64,000 nucleotides of DNA from Nymphaea colorata (lineage: Eukaryota > Streptophyta > Magnoliopsida > Nymphaeales > Nymphaeaceae): NCBI RefSeq assembly GCF_008831285.2, contig NC_045141.1, positions 22,724,742-22,788,741 on the forward strand. Reading direction: 5' to 3'. The position numbers and the translations under genes are program-made. The notes under the pieces were generated by a model. The model saw only the letters and a program-made list of their open reading frames with translations, ran no database searches and was not told where the DNA came from. Of the stretch, positions 36,518 through 47,262 are shown piece after piece. Position 1 is the stretch's first letter. Every line of letters starts with the position of its first letter.

Positions 36518-37215
36518 TCATTTAGCAAATGTTGCATTTTTGGGCATCATTGTTGTGGCAACATGGCAATTGTGGTTCTTTGATACCCAAAATCCTTTGG
36601 TGCTTATCTGATTATGCAGATGTACAACAATGGTGGTCTTGCATTCTTTTCTATCAAGACCCATCTGCATAATCGTGCAACTGTCTTTGGTGAAGCAGAC
36701 AATGATGTATTTAGTCGTTTGCAGGCCACTTATGGGCTTCATTGTTTTTCGTCAAACATTCAGCTCTATACCAAGTTAAAAAATAAAGAAGAAGCAAAAC
36801 AAATAAAAACCAACAATGAAAAATTCTTTTCATTGCATAGTTTTTCACCATGGAAGGCCACTATGAGCCTTGCTTATACAATGCATAGAACAAATTTAAA
36901 TAGTTGAAGTTCCTATAATTTTGGCAACGATAAACATGGAAAATTAAATCTGATTTTTATGGACAGATTTTCTTTTTCTTTTATCATTAATTTTGATTGA
37001 TTTTGTTGGGATTCTTTCCTTGAATTTCTTTATAACAGTTGCCTTTCAACCTTATCGTTAACACTATAATTTTGGCAACTATAAACATGGAAAACCAAAT
37101 CTAATTTTTGTAAAAAGATTTTATTTTTCCTTTATCATTAATTTTGATTGATCTTGCAGGGATTCTTTCCTTAAATATCTATAAAACACTTGTCTTTCAA
37201 CCTTATCATTAAGAG
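36518..37215 (-). mobile_element. Copia-like LTR fragment (minus strand)
   Basis: On the minus strand the order is repeat sequence (37215 to 36774), then TGGTATAGAGC (36773-36763), resembling the initiator-tRNA primer site TGGTATCAGAGC, then a frame starting MKPISGLQTTKYIIV. Matching pieces lie on the plus strand at 58640-58800 and 58976-59210, including the frame start MKPIGGLQMTKYII. The LTR holds an internal tandem duplication of about 150 bp (36905-37055 and 37060-37205, both with AATTTTGGCAAC...ATCATTAATTTTGATTGA). No terminal CA or target duplication was defined. Confidence 0.5.
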
Positions 37216-38345
37216 GACGAGACAAGGGTTAAAAGAACAACAATAGACCGTGTTCTCTCGTTCCTTCACGAACGTGACTCTCAACATAACGAGGGTTTCT
37301 CAGTGCATGTACAATTATGAAGATGGTATTGGTGTCTTGCAGTATGAGTCCATGGACCGTATCTACTCTCTCATTGACGAGGACATTGACACTGCCTAAG
37401 CAAACCACCAGTCGCTGTTTCCACTTTTAGCCATGTTGGTGCCCATTAATCGAATCCTACTTATGATGCTATATATCATCATGTAATAAAATAGGTACAT
37501 TAATACGTTAAATTCAGTACACACACACACACATAGGCACCTAGCTATAATTTGTCTTTCTATGTGCTTCCAATCTCACCTTTACTATCACTAAAACTGG
37601 TTACTATCACTAAAACTGGTTGGATTTAGATAAATGGTGTTCTTGTTTGGTAATTTAAACTAAAAACTATTTCAGTAAAAATACATATATTGTACAAATG
37701 GGTCTAGGTCTCTATCAAAATAAGAGGAAAAAAAATTAACAAAGCATATATATACATAACGACCACTTATTATTTTAACACAAACTTTATTAATCTTTAT
37801 GTTTTACACTATGGAAATCAACATAAAAGTGAGTTTTATAAGCTTAAAAGGATGTTATTGACTCTTGAGATATTATTTCTGCATCACAACGCCACTTTAG
37901 GTATATTTATGTTGTTTTCATGACTGAGATTCATGTCTATATTTTGTACGGAAATGATATGGAATGTTAAAGAGCGCAATACACTGTTTCTAATCATCTT
38001 TTGCAAGAGACCTTCTAGATCCCAAAAGCACTAACTTTCATAATTCATGTCCAAAGAAAACAAAAAGTGTCTCTCCAGAAGAACTTGACGGGTGCAAAAA
38101 GTAAGAGGAGAGACGACTCCTTCACTGCTACACATGTGGAAGATGCAATTCAACGAGAAAAAATTCAACGAGAAAAAATAAATGCAGATGACAAATCTTC
38201 TTTAAAATCATTTTACTGATCTAGACACTTCTGAAGCTACAATTACACAGCACTCTCCCATTGACATGTGCAGAAAAAAATGACCTGAACCACCCACCAC
38301 CCACCGACGACCGGACACCTCCTTCTCCACCACCACCACCAAGGT
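37216..38345 (+). other. Intergenic, small unidentified ORF piece
   Basis: Apart from a (CA)n run at 37517-37531 nothing is recognised. A short plus frame at about 37245-37398 ends ESMDRIYSLIDEDIDTA, stop; it may be a gene fragment, unidentified. Confidence 0.35.
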
Positions 38346-38867
38346 TCACGTCGAGGGTCCCCACAAGACCTCAGCAATAATGGTAGCAGCCTCGGCGTCG
38401 GAGTCCACCGCCTCTCTTTACCTCCTCAGCACCTCCAGCTCGAAGGCCCTCTTCTCCCGCTCCCTCAGCCCCTGCCCCACCTCCAATTATATAGCAAACT
38501 TGGCCACACACCCATCAAATGAGTGTCTGCTCCAACCACCCCTCCTCCAAGTCTGCAAAAGGGAACCCTCCATCGCCACCATCTCCACAAGGAGTGGAGA
38601 AATCTTGCATTTCTTCACCACTCACACTGCCCAGTTCTTTCTCTTCATTGCCTCCTTTGTGCCGCCAAAGTACCCAATCTCCATAATGCAATCCAAAGCT
38701 TCTGATTTCAAACCCAGGTCTTCCGAATCCAAGGCCTTTATGATCTTGGGGAGCTCCCCGCTTTCGACAAAGGGGCTTTTAATGGCGAGGATCAAGCTAT
38801 AGAGGACCCTGAGGCTGTTGGCGGAGCCCAATTCCACCAGGGCCGTTGCCATCTTGCTCATCACCAC
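38346..38867 (-). pseudogene. C-terminal fragment of an armadillo-repeat protein
   Basis: Minus strand from 38867 reads [20 protein letters not shown], then [20 protein letters not shown] and [20 protein letters not shown], then a stop at 38622. After a garbled stretch the family sequence resumes with CVAKFAI, stop, LEVGQGLREREKRAFELEVL, a stop, then DAEAATIIAEVLWGPS and the end at 38346. This is the C-terminal half of a plant ARM-repeat protein, recognised from memory of the conserved REKRAFKQEILRRVRE and EAATIVAEVLWG patterns. At least two in-frame stops and a lost stretch make it a pseudogene. The upstream exons are missing; the left neighbour is repeat R. Confidence 0.72.
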
Positions 38868-39215
38868 CTAACCCACAAACATGTCCTTGTTGTTCCTTTC
38901 CTCCCATATGAATATAATTCTTAGATTGTTTTTTATTTTGTTAAATCGATTGAGAAGATAGTCAAAAATTGCAACAGTTTCATAATTTGAAAGGAGCATG
39001 AGAAATTAACATATATGCATTTAAATGCACCTAAAACATCATTTCACAAATTTATAGATCCAATATAAAACATAGGGAGAATTGGTAGATTACAGGCCCC
39101 TAACTTGGGGATAAAAACCAGACCCTCTATTTTTTTGCTAAAATAAAACCATCATAATATGTTTATAAAAACTAATTTAATATAAAACATGTTTTATTTT
39201 TAGTTGTTTTTACAA
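38868..39215 (+). repeat. Dispersed repeat R, copy 1
   Basis: Sequence from ACATGTCCTTGTTGTTCCTT through TTTTTGCTAAAATAAAACC and ACATGTTTTATTTTTAGTTG recurs inverted at about 57150-57480 and partly at 56736-56870. Function unknown. Confidence 0.8.
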
Positions 39216-41362
39216 ACAAGGAAGATTTTTCCATGGTTAAAATTTAGATGTTATATTAGCCATTCAATTATATGTTTGATCACATGATTAAATTCAATAA
39301 ATTATTAACTTAACGTATGTTTCTAATCATTTTATTCATGAGACCATAGCAGTAAGTAAGTTTAGATCACAAAAAAGGAAAAGTACTCTAATCATTGCAT
39401 TTAAGCAGTGTGGTTTTTATCCCTAACCTAGTAATATAGGACATAAAAATTGCTTATGTAGTTACCTAACTAATTTTAATATTAATAAAAAATAACTAAT
39501 TTGAATAGTTAAAAAAGAATTAGTAATCCTATATTGTATAATTAAAGAGACCAATAAAAATCAGTCAACATGCAATTTGTTGATATAAATGTTATTTTAA
39601 TAAAATTTTCCATCAACCCAACTAATTTTAGCAATAAACTTGGCCTTAAAAATATTGAAATACATTAATTTATTTGTAAAACTCATAAAATCCAAAAATA
39701 GGGCAATATGAGCTGATTCCTAGCCAAACGAGCTTGACAAAAAAGTTGTTCTCCATTGAAAAATCCAAAATTTATGTGTATGGTTTTAATAATATCAAAA
39801 GGTAAGGCGTGTTTTCTGTTATTTTAACTTTTTATGTTCTGTTCACCAAGACCAAATATTACACAATTAAAATATCTCACAGCAACCACATGATCGATGT
39901 ACCTCACCTTGTGGTTAAATATTTTTTAACATATTGTTTTTTTTAAAAATAATATAAAATTTAATTGACTGAATTTACTGGGTTAATTACACGACACCAT
40001 TTACTTGGTTGACTCTTGGGCAATTCTTTTAGGATTTTTTCCAAGGATGGTATATAATTACCAAAATTGATCAAGGGTGAAATTAAAATGTTTGGAATTG
40101 TTAAATAGTAAAATTTTATTTTTCAAAATTTCAAGGGACCGTGCCGTGAACTCAAATTTGAGGTAGGCGAATAATGACTGGTGCTAAAAGATGTAAAGGT
40201 AAAGAAAATATACGGATAAAAATTAACTTGAAGGATGAAAGGAACATAAAATAATTATTATAAACACTTGTCTGAATATAAATGAGAGGGAAGGGAAGTA
40301 AATGAATTGTTAAATATGATAGTTTCTTGTTGATTAAGGAGATTACGTCAAATAATTTAAGATTGTTGTCAGTCTTTATAACATAGTAAGAAAATTTTTT
40401 CACTCTTTCAGATTCTTTTATCCAGGACTTAGTCTGACCTGCTCTTATATTTATAGCTTAGCAGGTTTAACTTTTAATTGTTTTTAAAATTTTAGAATCG
40501 GGTTATGTGGACTGGGAACAATTGTTACATTTATTAATTTTCATTTTATAAAACACAAAGATTTAATAGTGAAGAGTAAAAATCCAAAACGAATCAGATA
40601 AATGTAAACCCAGTAGCCAATCCAAATATCCGCTAGCTTGCTCTTTTCCGTTTACATCGAATAAGCAAACTATTGGCTTTTCACGTTGAGATATACAACT
40701 AACTAGCAGGTTGATAAAAGAATGTATTTCTTTTGTTAAAAAAGAAATGCAACCCATTTTTCATTTGTTAAATGCATTTGTTGTTGTTGTTGATGTATAT
40801 ACATGTCACCTTAGCTGTTTCTTCCTCAGTTTATAATCTACTCATCATCAACTCAAACACAAGATGGAACTGGTAAATTCAAGTCCGGTTCCTCACACTT
40901 AGAGGTCGTTTAATGACCACATGACACGCGAGACAAGACACGTGTGTCCTGTATAAATAATTTTTTTTTTCATTCTGTTTCAAGCTAACCTTTAGAACAG
41001 ACTAGACAGAACACTTCCTCTCTCGCCCCGAACGACCACGAGCCTTGACCCCGAGCCCTCGATGCCACCTTCTTCTCCTCCACACCCGCCCCCATCTCTC
41101 CACCCTTTCTCCTCTTTTCCACCCCCGAGCTGCCTTTCTCTTTCATCTCTGTCCCCGAGCTACCGTAGCCTTTTTTATTTCTCTCATTCTTTTCCATTGT
41201 CTGAGCTGTCCTAGCCCTTTCTGTTTCTCTCTTTCTCTTTCTCTTCCGTCTCTACAGGAGGAGACCCCCCATACTTTCCTTTGTGCTTCTTCCTCTTCTT
41301 CATCAGCTGAACGGAGTCATTGAGTTATCTGCCCGATGCTTTCCTTTGCACCTTCTGTCTAA
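39216..41362. other. AT-rich spacer and pyrimidine-rich patch
   Basis: 39216-40900 is AT-rich with no gene. 40940-41340 is strongly pyrimidine-rich (CTCTTTCTCTTCC tracts); frames across it (41045-41323 plus, 40985-41197 minus) are low-complexity. Copy B of the duplication begins abruptly at 41363. Confidence 0.5.
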
Positions 41363-41682
41363 GGTGCCATGAAGGACTGTGTGGAAAATGTGGCCCGACT
41401 CCATAGACATGTTGAAGCAATCACTTGGGGGAGATGGAGAACCTTAGACAGAAGCAATGGGGGCTGGAGATGAATGATCTGCAGAAGTGTGTCAGCGCGG
41501 CGCTTACCAATGCCGACACCTGTGCCGACGGGTTCTCCAGCGAAGCCATGAATGGTCCGGTCAAGGAGACCGTCCGAGCAAGTATCCTTACCGTGGCTCC
41601 GTTGACTAGCAATGCCTTGGATTTCGTTAACAAGTTGTCACAAACTAAAGATGGGATAGTACACTCAAGCCCCCTTGTGTGA
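41363..41682 (+). pseudogene. 3' half of a PMEI gene, frameshifted
   Basis: Begins at GGTGCCATGAAGGACTGTGT, overlapping 15017-15075 of the copy A fragment for about 60 bp. An extra C in GTGGCCCGACTCC and an extra G in TTGGGGGAGATGG (relative to copy A and the expected frame) break the reading frame. After them the frame is open: MNDLQKCVSAALTNADTCAD, then LTSNALDFVNKLSQTKDG. This is the second half of the PMEI domain with its fourth cysteine. Together the two fragments cover one ancestral gene, distinct from the intact 206-aa PMEI paralogs. The stop is at 41680-41682. Confidence 0.8.
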
Positions 41683-43346
41683 GTCATTAGATAGGTCAAT
41701 TAGTCATCTGTGCTCTCTCTCTCCTCTCTCTCTCTGGTGCCAACAAAATCTCCATATACCTGTGATGGAGCTAAACTTAAGACCTTAAAGTTGGAAATAG
41801 TATTGGATGCGTTTCTCTTGAAAAGAAAAAGGAAATCCATGAACCCATCGGGCAATTAGTCTATGTATCTATTTATTTATATATAGATGTTTATCTATCT
41901 ATGCATATTCATGTGCTTAGAGATGCATTAAGAGACGTATTTAATAAGCATATCTAGAGACGTATATAATAAGCATCAATCTTACTTAAGCAACAACTTG
42001 TTTAATTCATGATAATAAGTATTGATAGCGCATTTCTCCTGTTTTTTTCTGCTTAATTTAATCTGCAAAGAATCAAGATGGGGAGGGAGGATACACTATC
42101 ACATATTAGTTGGCATTAAGATATAAAGGGTGAGAAACAATGCACATAACGATCAGCTCAAAGAATTAAGATACTAATAACATATTTTCTCTCTCACTCT
42201 CTCTCTCTCTCTCTGTTTGTGTGTGCCATTAAATCGAATTAATTTGAGGAGGCAGTGCTTGGACGTCGAAGATGAGCGATAATGCACTTAATTTGCATCC
42301 TTATCAATCGTTTTCATGGTGTGAGTTATTGATTAATAAAACGACGTGCTAAAACAGAAAGCTAGAAAATGTGAAGAGAAGAATGTAGCACATCGTGGAC
42401 GAGCAAGGAGAAATTGCGCTATCGGGCTTTTTTGATTAATTTGCAGTGTACTTCTTTCATTGTGACCCGACCCGGCAAATTAATTTTCCTATTTATGGAA
42501 CTTGTACACTTTTAAACACCGTTATCAATAATGCTCGGGATTGGAGCGTGTCGGCCGATACAAATTTGGAATCGGCTCCCAGCCTGTATACGTTTTCAGT
42601 TTTTTTTCCTATATAAATTTTAAATTATTTTAAAGTATTTTAACATTTTCAAATATATATATATATATATAATAATATATATATATATATATGTATATGT
42701 ATATATATATATAATTATAATGATACGTATCGGCCAATATGCTATAGGGTCGAACAAATTGGTGTGGCGCTATACTATTATTTGCAACCTGAATTTAAAC
42801 AATAAAATATTTATGATCTTGTTATTATAAATCATGATAATTGGCAGAATATCATAGTCAAGCACTTTACGAACTGAGTTTATGTTTATCTTAAAGAAGG
42901 ACTTGTACGGGATTTTATTGCTATGCCTTTCTTTAATTTTTAATATTTTTCAAGTTAAATAGTTGGAGGGGAGCATGATGAATGCCAATTAAGTTGAAAA
43001 CTTTTAATATCAACTCTCAACTCTATCGATTACGCTAAGTTTTTTTAAACCGTGCAATTCCCACCTATAGATGTTTTTGTGAATGTATTTCCTAGGGTTT
43101 ACACAAATTGGATACGGTTTTCTCGAATGACGTTGAATCGAGTTTCAACTGAGAATTCAAACTTTTTTTTGGTAGTTGTGCACCAAAAAATATTTTGGGA
43201 ATCATGAAGGATTATTTTGAAATATTTCTGCACTACTGAACAATATTGCTGCCAATTAATCCACTTTGGATCGGCTGGAAATGGGTCAGATCTGGTTAGA
43301 GGGTCCTAGCTTTTTTTGGGCCAATCCCATATAGACCGGACTGGAT

Positions 43347-43390
<44 letters not shown>

Positions 43391-43450
43391 GGAAGAGTTT
43401 ACAAATCCTACCGCAACAAAACAAAATGCAAGTCTTGAATGAATTGGTTA
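41683..43450 (+). other. Spacer retained only in copy B
   Basis: Non-coding sequence deleted from copy A. It holds CT runs (about 41713-41735, 42190-42213) and (AT)n runs (about 42652-42714 and 43352-43387). No gene. Confidence 0.6.
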
Positions 43451-45415
43451 AATCTCTGGTTCAAGTTGAACTAAACCCTTGTTGTCAAAAAGCCAATTTT
43501 TCAGGGCAACTAGTAGTAGCCTGATTTCTTTATTACCCATATCGTAGAACAATGAACGCAGAAGAACAATGAACATGACATGCTTCACTACAGCAAGAAA
43601 AACATGATAGCTTACTTTTCCTAATGCAGTTGCTTCAGGTAAAAGTTTGAGGAACTGTCTTTCGCTTTAGTCAGCAACGTCACATGCCACTCCTAAAATC
43701 ATGCAACAATCACAGGGTAGATGATTGAGACTTGAAGCTGAAGCCAGTTTGATTTGGTTCAAGGTCCAGCTCTATTTGTGCCTTGTTCTACTCCACATGC
43801 TATTTGAACTAAAATATTGATATCACCACCAACCATGCAAGGACACATTATATCGTGGCTCTCATTTGGTCAAGGACCATTTCACATCAATTGATCGACA
43901 TTTTTGAATACTAACTTATTGAAAGTGGTCCAAAGATAAGATCGAGACCAGGCATGAGCAAGCCATGCCAAGTTGGGAAATCCAATGAATTAAGGCTTTT
44001 ACATTAGGGCAGGTTCTATGGAAGACATGTAAGGGTCATTAGAGTTAGACAATGAAAATAGTAAACCCGTGAATATGCCCTAAGGATTGGGGTGAATTCA
44101 TGAAACATCATAATGTTTCATGAATATGCCTTCAAATTTAATATGAATTCATAAAACAGTTTATTACATTAATGTTTCATGAATATGCCTTCAAATTTAA
44201 TATGAATTCATAAAACAGTTTATTACTGTTCTCATTGCTAAACAATCCCATATAAAATTGGCTGTTGGTTCAGCAGCCACAACTAGGACCTTTCACTCGT
44301 CTGCATGGTTTTGGTAGTCTGTGTAAGGCTTCCACTGCAAGAGCCTTCTTGAACAACAATTTAAACTAATGGTCATGGTAACAGCCATGGCCAATGGAGC
44401 ACCCACCTGTAAGTACTCTGGTGATAGATGATTTTGCATGTTGGCAGTTAGTTATTTCTCCCAGTAAATCAACATAAGATGATTGCTAACTTAAGGCAAA
44501 GTTTATGCAGGTGTAATTGGTTCCACTAGAGAGGTGTCACATTAATGCAGTCACTTCCTATGAGTAACACTAGAGCAATGTGTAGCAGTTCCCATTAGAG
44601 GACAGTGAATAAGAAGAAAATTGTATTGTTAAAGCAAATTTCCCTACAGCACGTGTTCCAAGAATCTTATGTTCACATTTCAAGGAACATCTGTATTTGG
44701 ATCCCACAATCAAATGGTTGACATAATCACACCGTGTTTCATGGACCAAGGACATGGCGTTCTGTAACACAAGTTTTAGCAACCTGTCTTCTAGAAGCAC
44801 AACGTTCTTACCAAATGTCTTTTTGTAAGTACTACTGGTTCTACCAACCACACTGCTTTATAGAGAAAGGAAAGTAATAGTTCAATGACTAAATCTTCTT
44901 TCCTTCCACCAGCACTAAGAACACTTGGAGCACATAAACGTCATTTGGCGAAGAGATACTCTCTAGTGGTCCCTTGAACCTGCTCCAAAGAGTGAGGAAT
45001 ATTCATGAAACAATAGGTCTAGTGTTACATGAATCTACTTCAATCTTTGGGTAGGTACATGGGATGCTCACCAAGCGTTCCTGCTATCAAACAACTTCTA
45101 TAGAACAAGTTACCTTACCTTGGTACTCTGCATAAATGGTGGAACTGGTTTCCCAGTATCGATGCTCATTTGTACCCTTGTCCTTAGCATGCAACAAAAT
45201 GAAACAGATAATTAAGTTTGCAAACCAAACATGCTACCATCCTGCCCCGATGTAATGATACTAAGCAAACAGCTATCGTAGAAAAAGACCAAATACGAAC
45301 TGCTTCGGGAAAGAAGATTCAGCTAGGTTGCCAATCAATCCAGACAAAAATTTCTGGTCTTTTTCCTGGTGACTCTTTAGACGCTAGTAAATTTCCAATC
45401 CAACTGCCTCTGCAC
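43451..45415 (+). other. Spacer before PMEI (copy B)
   Basis: Collinear with 15072-16925. A short tandem duplication of the TGTTTCATGAATATGCCTTC segment (about 44115 and 44172) is present in B only. Confidence 0.6.
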
Positions 45416-45424
45416 TATATAAAG
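45416..45424 (+). promoter_or_regulatory. TATA box of PMEI gene, copy B
   Basis: TATATAAAG, 44 bp before the start codon, in the same context as copy A. Confidence 0.75.
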
Positions 45425-45467
45425 TTCCTCATCTCTGTTCGAGGAAAGACAAAATAAGAGCAACAGC

Positions 45468-46088
45468 ATGAATTTCCTCCCTCTCTCTAGATCTGTAATC
45501 ATATTGTCTGTCACCATCCTCACCATTACAAATCTAGAGTTGGCTTATGGAGACACCATGTTCAACCAGACTCAAAACAGCACAGAGTTCATCAGGGCTT
45601 CTTGCAATGTCACCCTCTACCCCAGCCTCTGCTTCAAATCCCTGGAACATTTTGCTCACATGGTAGATAGCAGCTCAATGAACCTAGCCCATGCTGCTCT
45701 ATCTGTGAGCCTAGTCCATCTTGACCAGGCACTGGTCATAATATCCAGGATGCGGTTCATGGCTATGAGCGCAGGAGAAGCAGGGGCTCTTAGAGACTGT
45801 ATAGATAATCTCGCGGATTCGGTTGATGAGATGCAGAGGTCGATGCGAGAATTCAGGCGCCTAGGCAGCCGGGCGGGCAACATGAGGTTTCAGATCAGCA
45901 ACATACAGACTTGGGTGAGCGCGGCGCTCACTGACGAGGACACGTGCTTTGATGACTTCGGCGGCGTCGATGGGAGCATCACGTTTACTGTGAGGAGGAT
46001 GATGAGGAAGATTGAAAGGCTGACCAGCAATTCCTTGGCACTCTTCAACAAATTTGCAGATGATGTGATTCAAGGATTGATCCATTAG
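45468..46088 (+). CDS. Pectin methylesterase inhibitor-like protein, copy B
   Basis: Paralog of the 16978-17598 gene: 206 aa, intronless, signal peptide 1-28, cysteines at 46, 55, 111 and 160. Differences from copy A are F3, T19, H64, V66, S79, R131, R135 and M139. Three cluster in the linker between helix 4 and the last bundle (131-139) and make it more basic. I count about seven silent and eight replacing nucleotide changes between the genes, which for mostly replacing sites suggests mild purifying constraint on both. Promoter and leader are conserved, so both copies are probably expressed. Expected role: cell-wall inhibitor of pectin methylesterase (or invertase). Confidence 0.93.
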   Translation: MNFLPLSRSVIILSVTILTITNLELAYGDTMFNQTQNSTEFIRASCNVTLYPSLCFKSLEHFAHMVDSSSMNLAHAALSVSLVHLDQALVIISRMRFMAMSAGEAGALRDCIDNLADSVDEMQRSMREFRRLGSRAGNMRFQISNIQTWVSAALTDEDTCFDDFGGVDGSITFTVRRMMRKIERLTSNSLALFNKFADDVIQGLIH

Positions 46089-46890
46089 ATAGAAGAGATG
46101 ATATGCATGCTTCCCAGTTTGTGAGTGTGAGTGCTTTGTGTTCTTACCCTGTTGTTGAACTGCGGAGTAGATCCTTGTGAGTTGTGAAGTTTTTTCTAGA
46201 GAAAAACTTAGGAAGTTTTTTGCAGTTGACTGGCAAGGAGATCAGGTTTTCAATGGAGGCCTATCAGATTATGCCATATAAAGATGAAACCCTGGCATTG
46301 AATTCTTGACCTTCTTCAAATTGAACATCTTCAAGGACGACTCTCTAACCAGGTGGATGAAGCTCTTTAATTTTGACAGAAAATTTGAAAGCTAGAACCA
46401 TCTTGTTTGATATGGGCAGCTGATCATTATCTTCAAAACTACTCCTTTATCCTCAAGGCCGGTTGATCCAATATGAAACCCCACCACATAAAATCACAAC
46501 TTTGAAAGAAAGAAGTTTAAGAAATTTAATGTTTGATGTTCTAGGAATCATACTAACCATTGGAAAAAGGAGCCACTAATTGTTTCACGGTTATTTTTCT
46601 TCAATAGCATTTTCTCTTAATTACAGTAGTGGGCAGATCAATTGGCCAAAAATATAAGTTAACTGTGTCGTTGCGGCTTTCTGAGTTTTGGTAATAAGAA
46701 TCACAATTCACTAAATTAATCACAAATTCATTAATAGCTCGTTTTACTAACGATCCTAAAAGAGATACCCGTAAAAACTGGTTAAGATTGTACTGATTAA
46801 CCGGTTCATTTACTTAAATTTTGCTTTTCGTTTAACTGTCTTGCTATACAAGCTCCACTTTTTCTATGAATACTTCATGACTATGACGTC
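46089..46890 (+). other. PMEI 3' flank (copy B)
   Basis: Near-identical to 17599-18400; non-coding. Confidence 0.5.
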
Positions 46891-47262
46891 ATGCTTCTTG
46901 CTTATTGGAGTTCAACTGGCAAAAATAGTTTCTGTTGTGCTGCTGTGAACAAAATTGTTAACAGGCAATTCTTGAACTTGGGTAGGAGTAAAATGATGCA
47001 TGTCAAGCAAATCGGATGTAAAAGCACTTCCAAGTTCTTTGCAGATCTGAATCTTGAAATGATGAATCTTAAAAATTTGGCCATGCCCCACGGTGGTAGT
47101 AATGATCAGGAATTGCTTTTTGCAGCTGCAAGTTGCAACTGCCTCCATGCCGATAGTGTGCATTTTATAAGATCTGTTGTAAAATTTAGACCTGAACTAA
47201 AAGTTAAGTCCCAAAACTGTCTATTTGTATCCCATTCCTTTCTTCTGAAGTCATTATTTTAA
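46891..47262 (+). CDS. Hypothetical 123-aa ORF (copy B)
   Basis: Encodes the same protein as 18401-18772; only two silent differences were seen. No family recognised. The TGACGTCA palindrome overlaps its ATG here too. Confidence 0.25.
   Translation: MLLAYWSSTGKNSFCCAAVNKIVNRQFLNLGRSKMMHVKQIGCKSTSKFFADLNLEMMNLKNLAMPHGGSNDQELLFAAASCNCLHADSVHFIRSVVKFRPELKVKSQNCLFVSHSFLLKSLF

Noticed and set aside
40985-41323. ORFs in the pyrimidine-rich patch left of copy B
   Set aside because: Composition-driven Ser/Pro/Leu and Lys/Gly/Glu frames with no domain.
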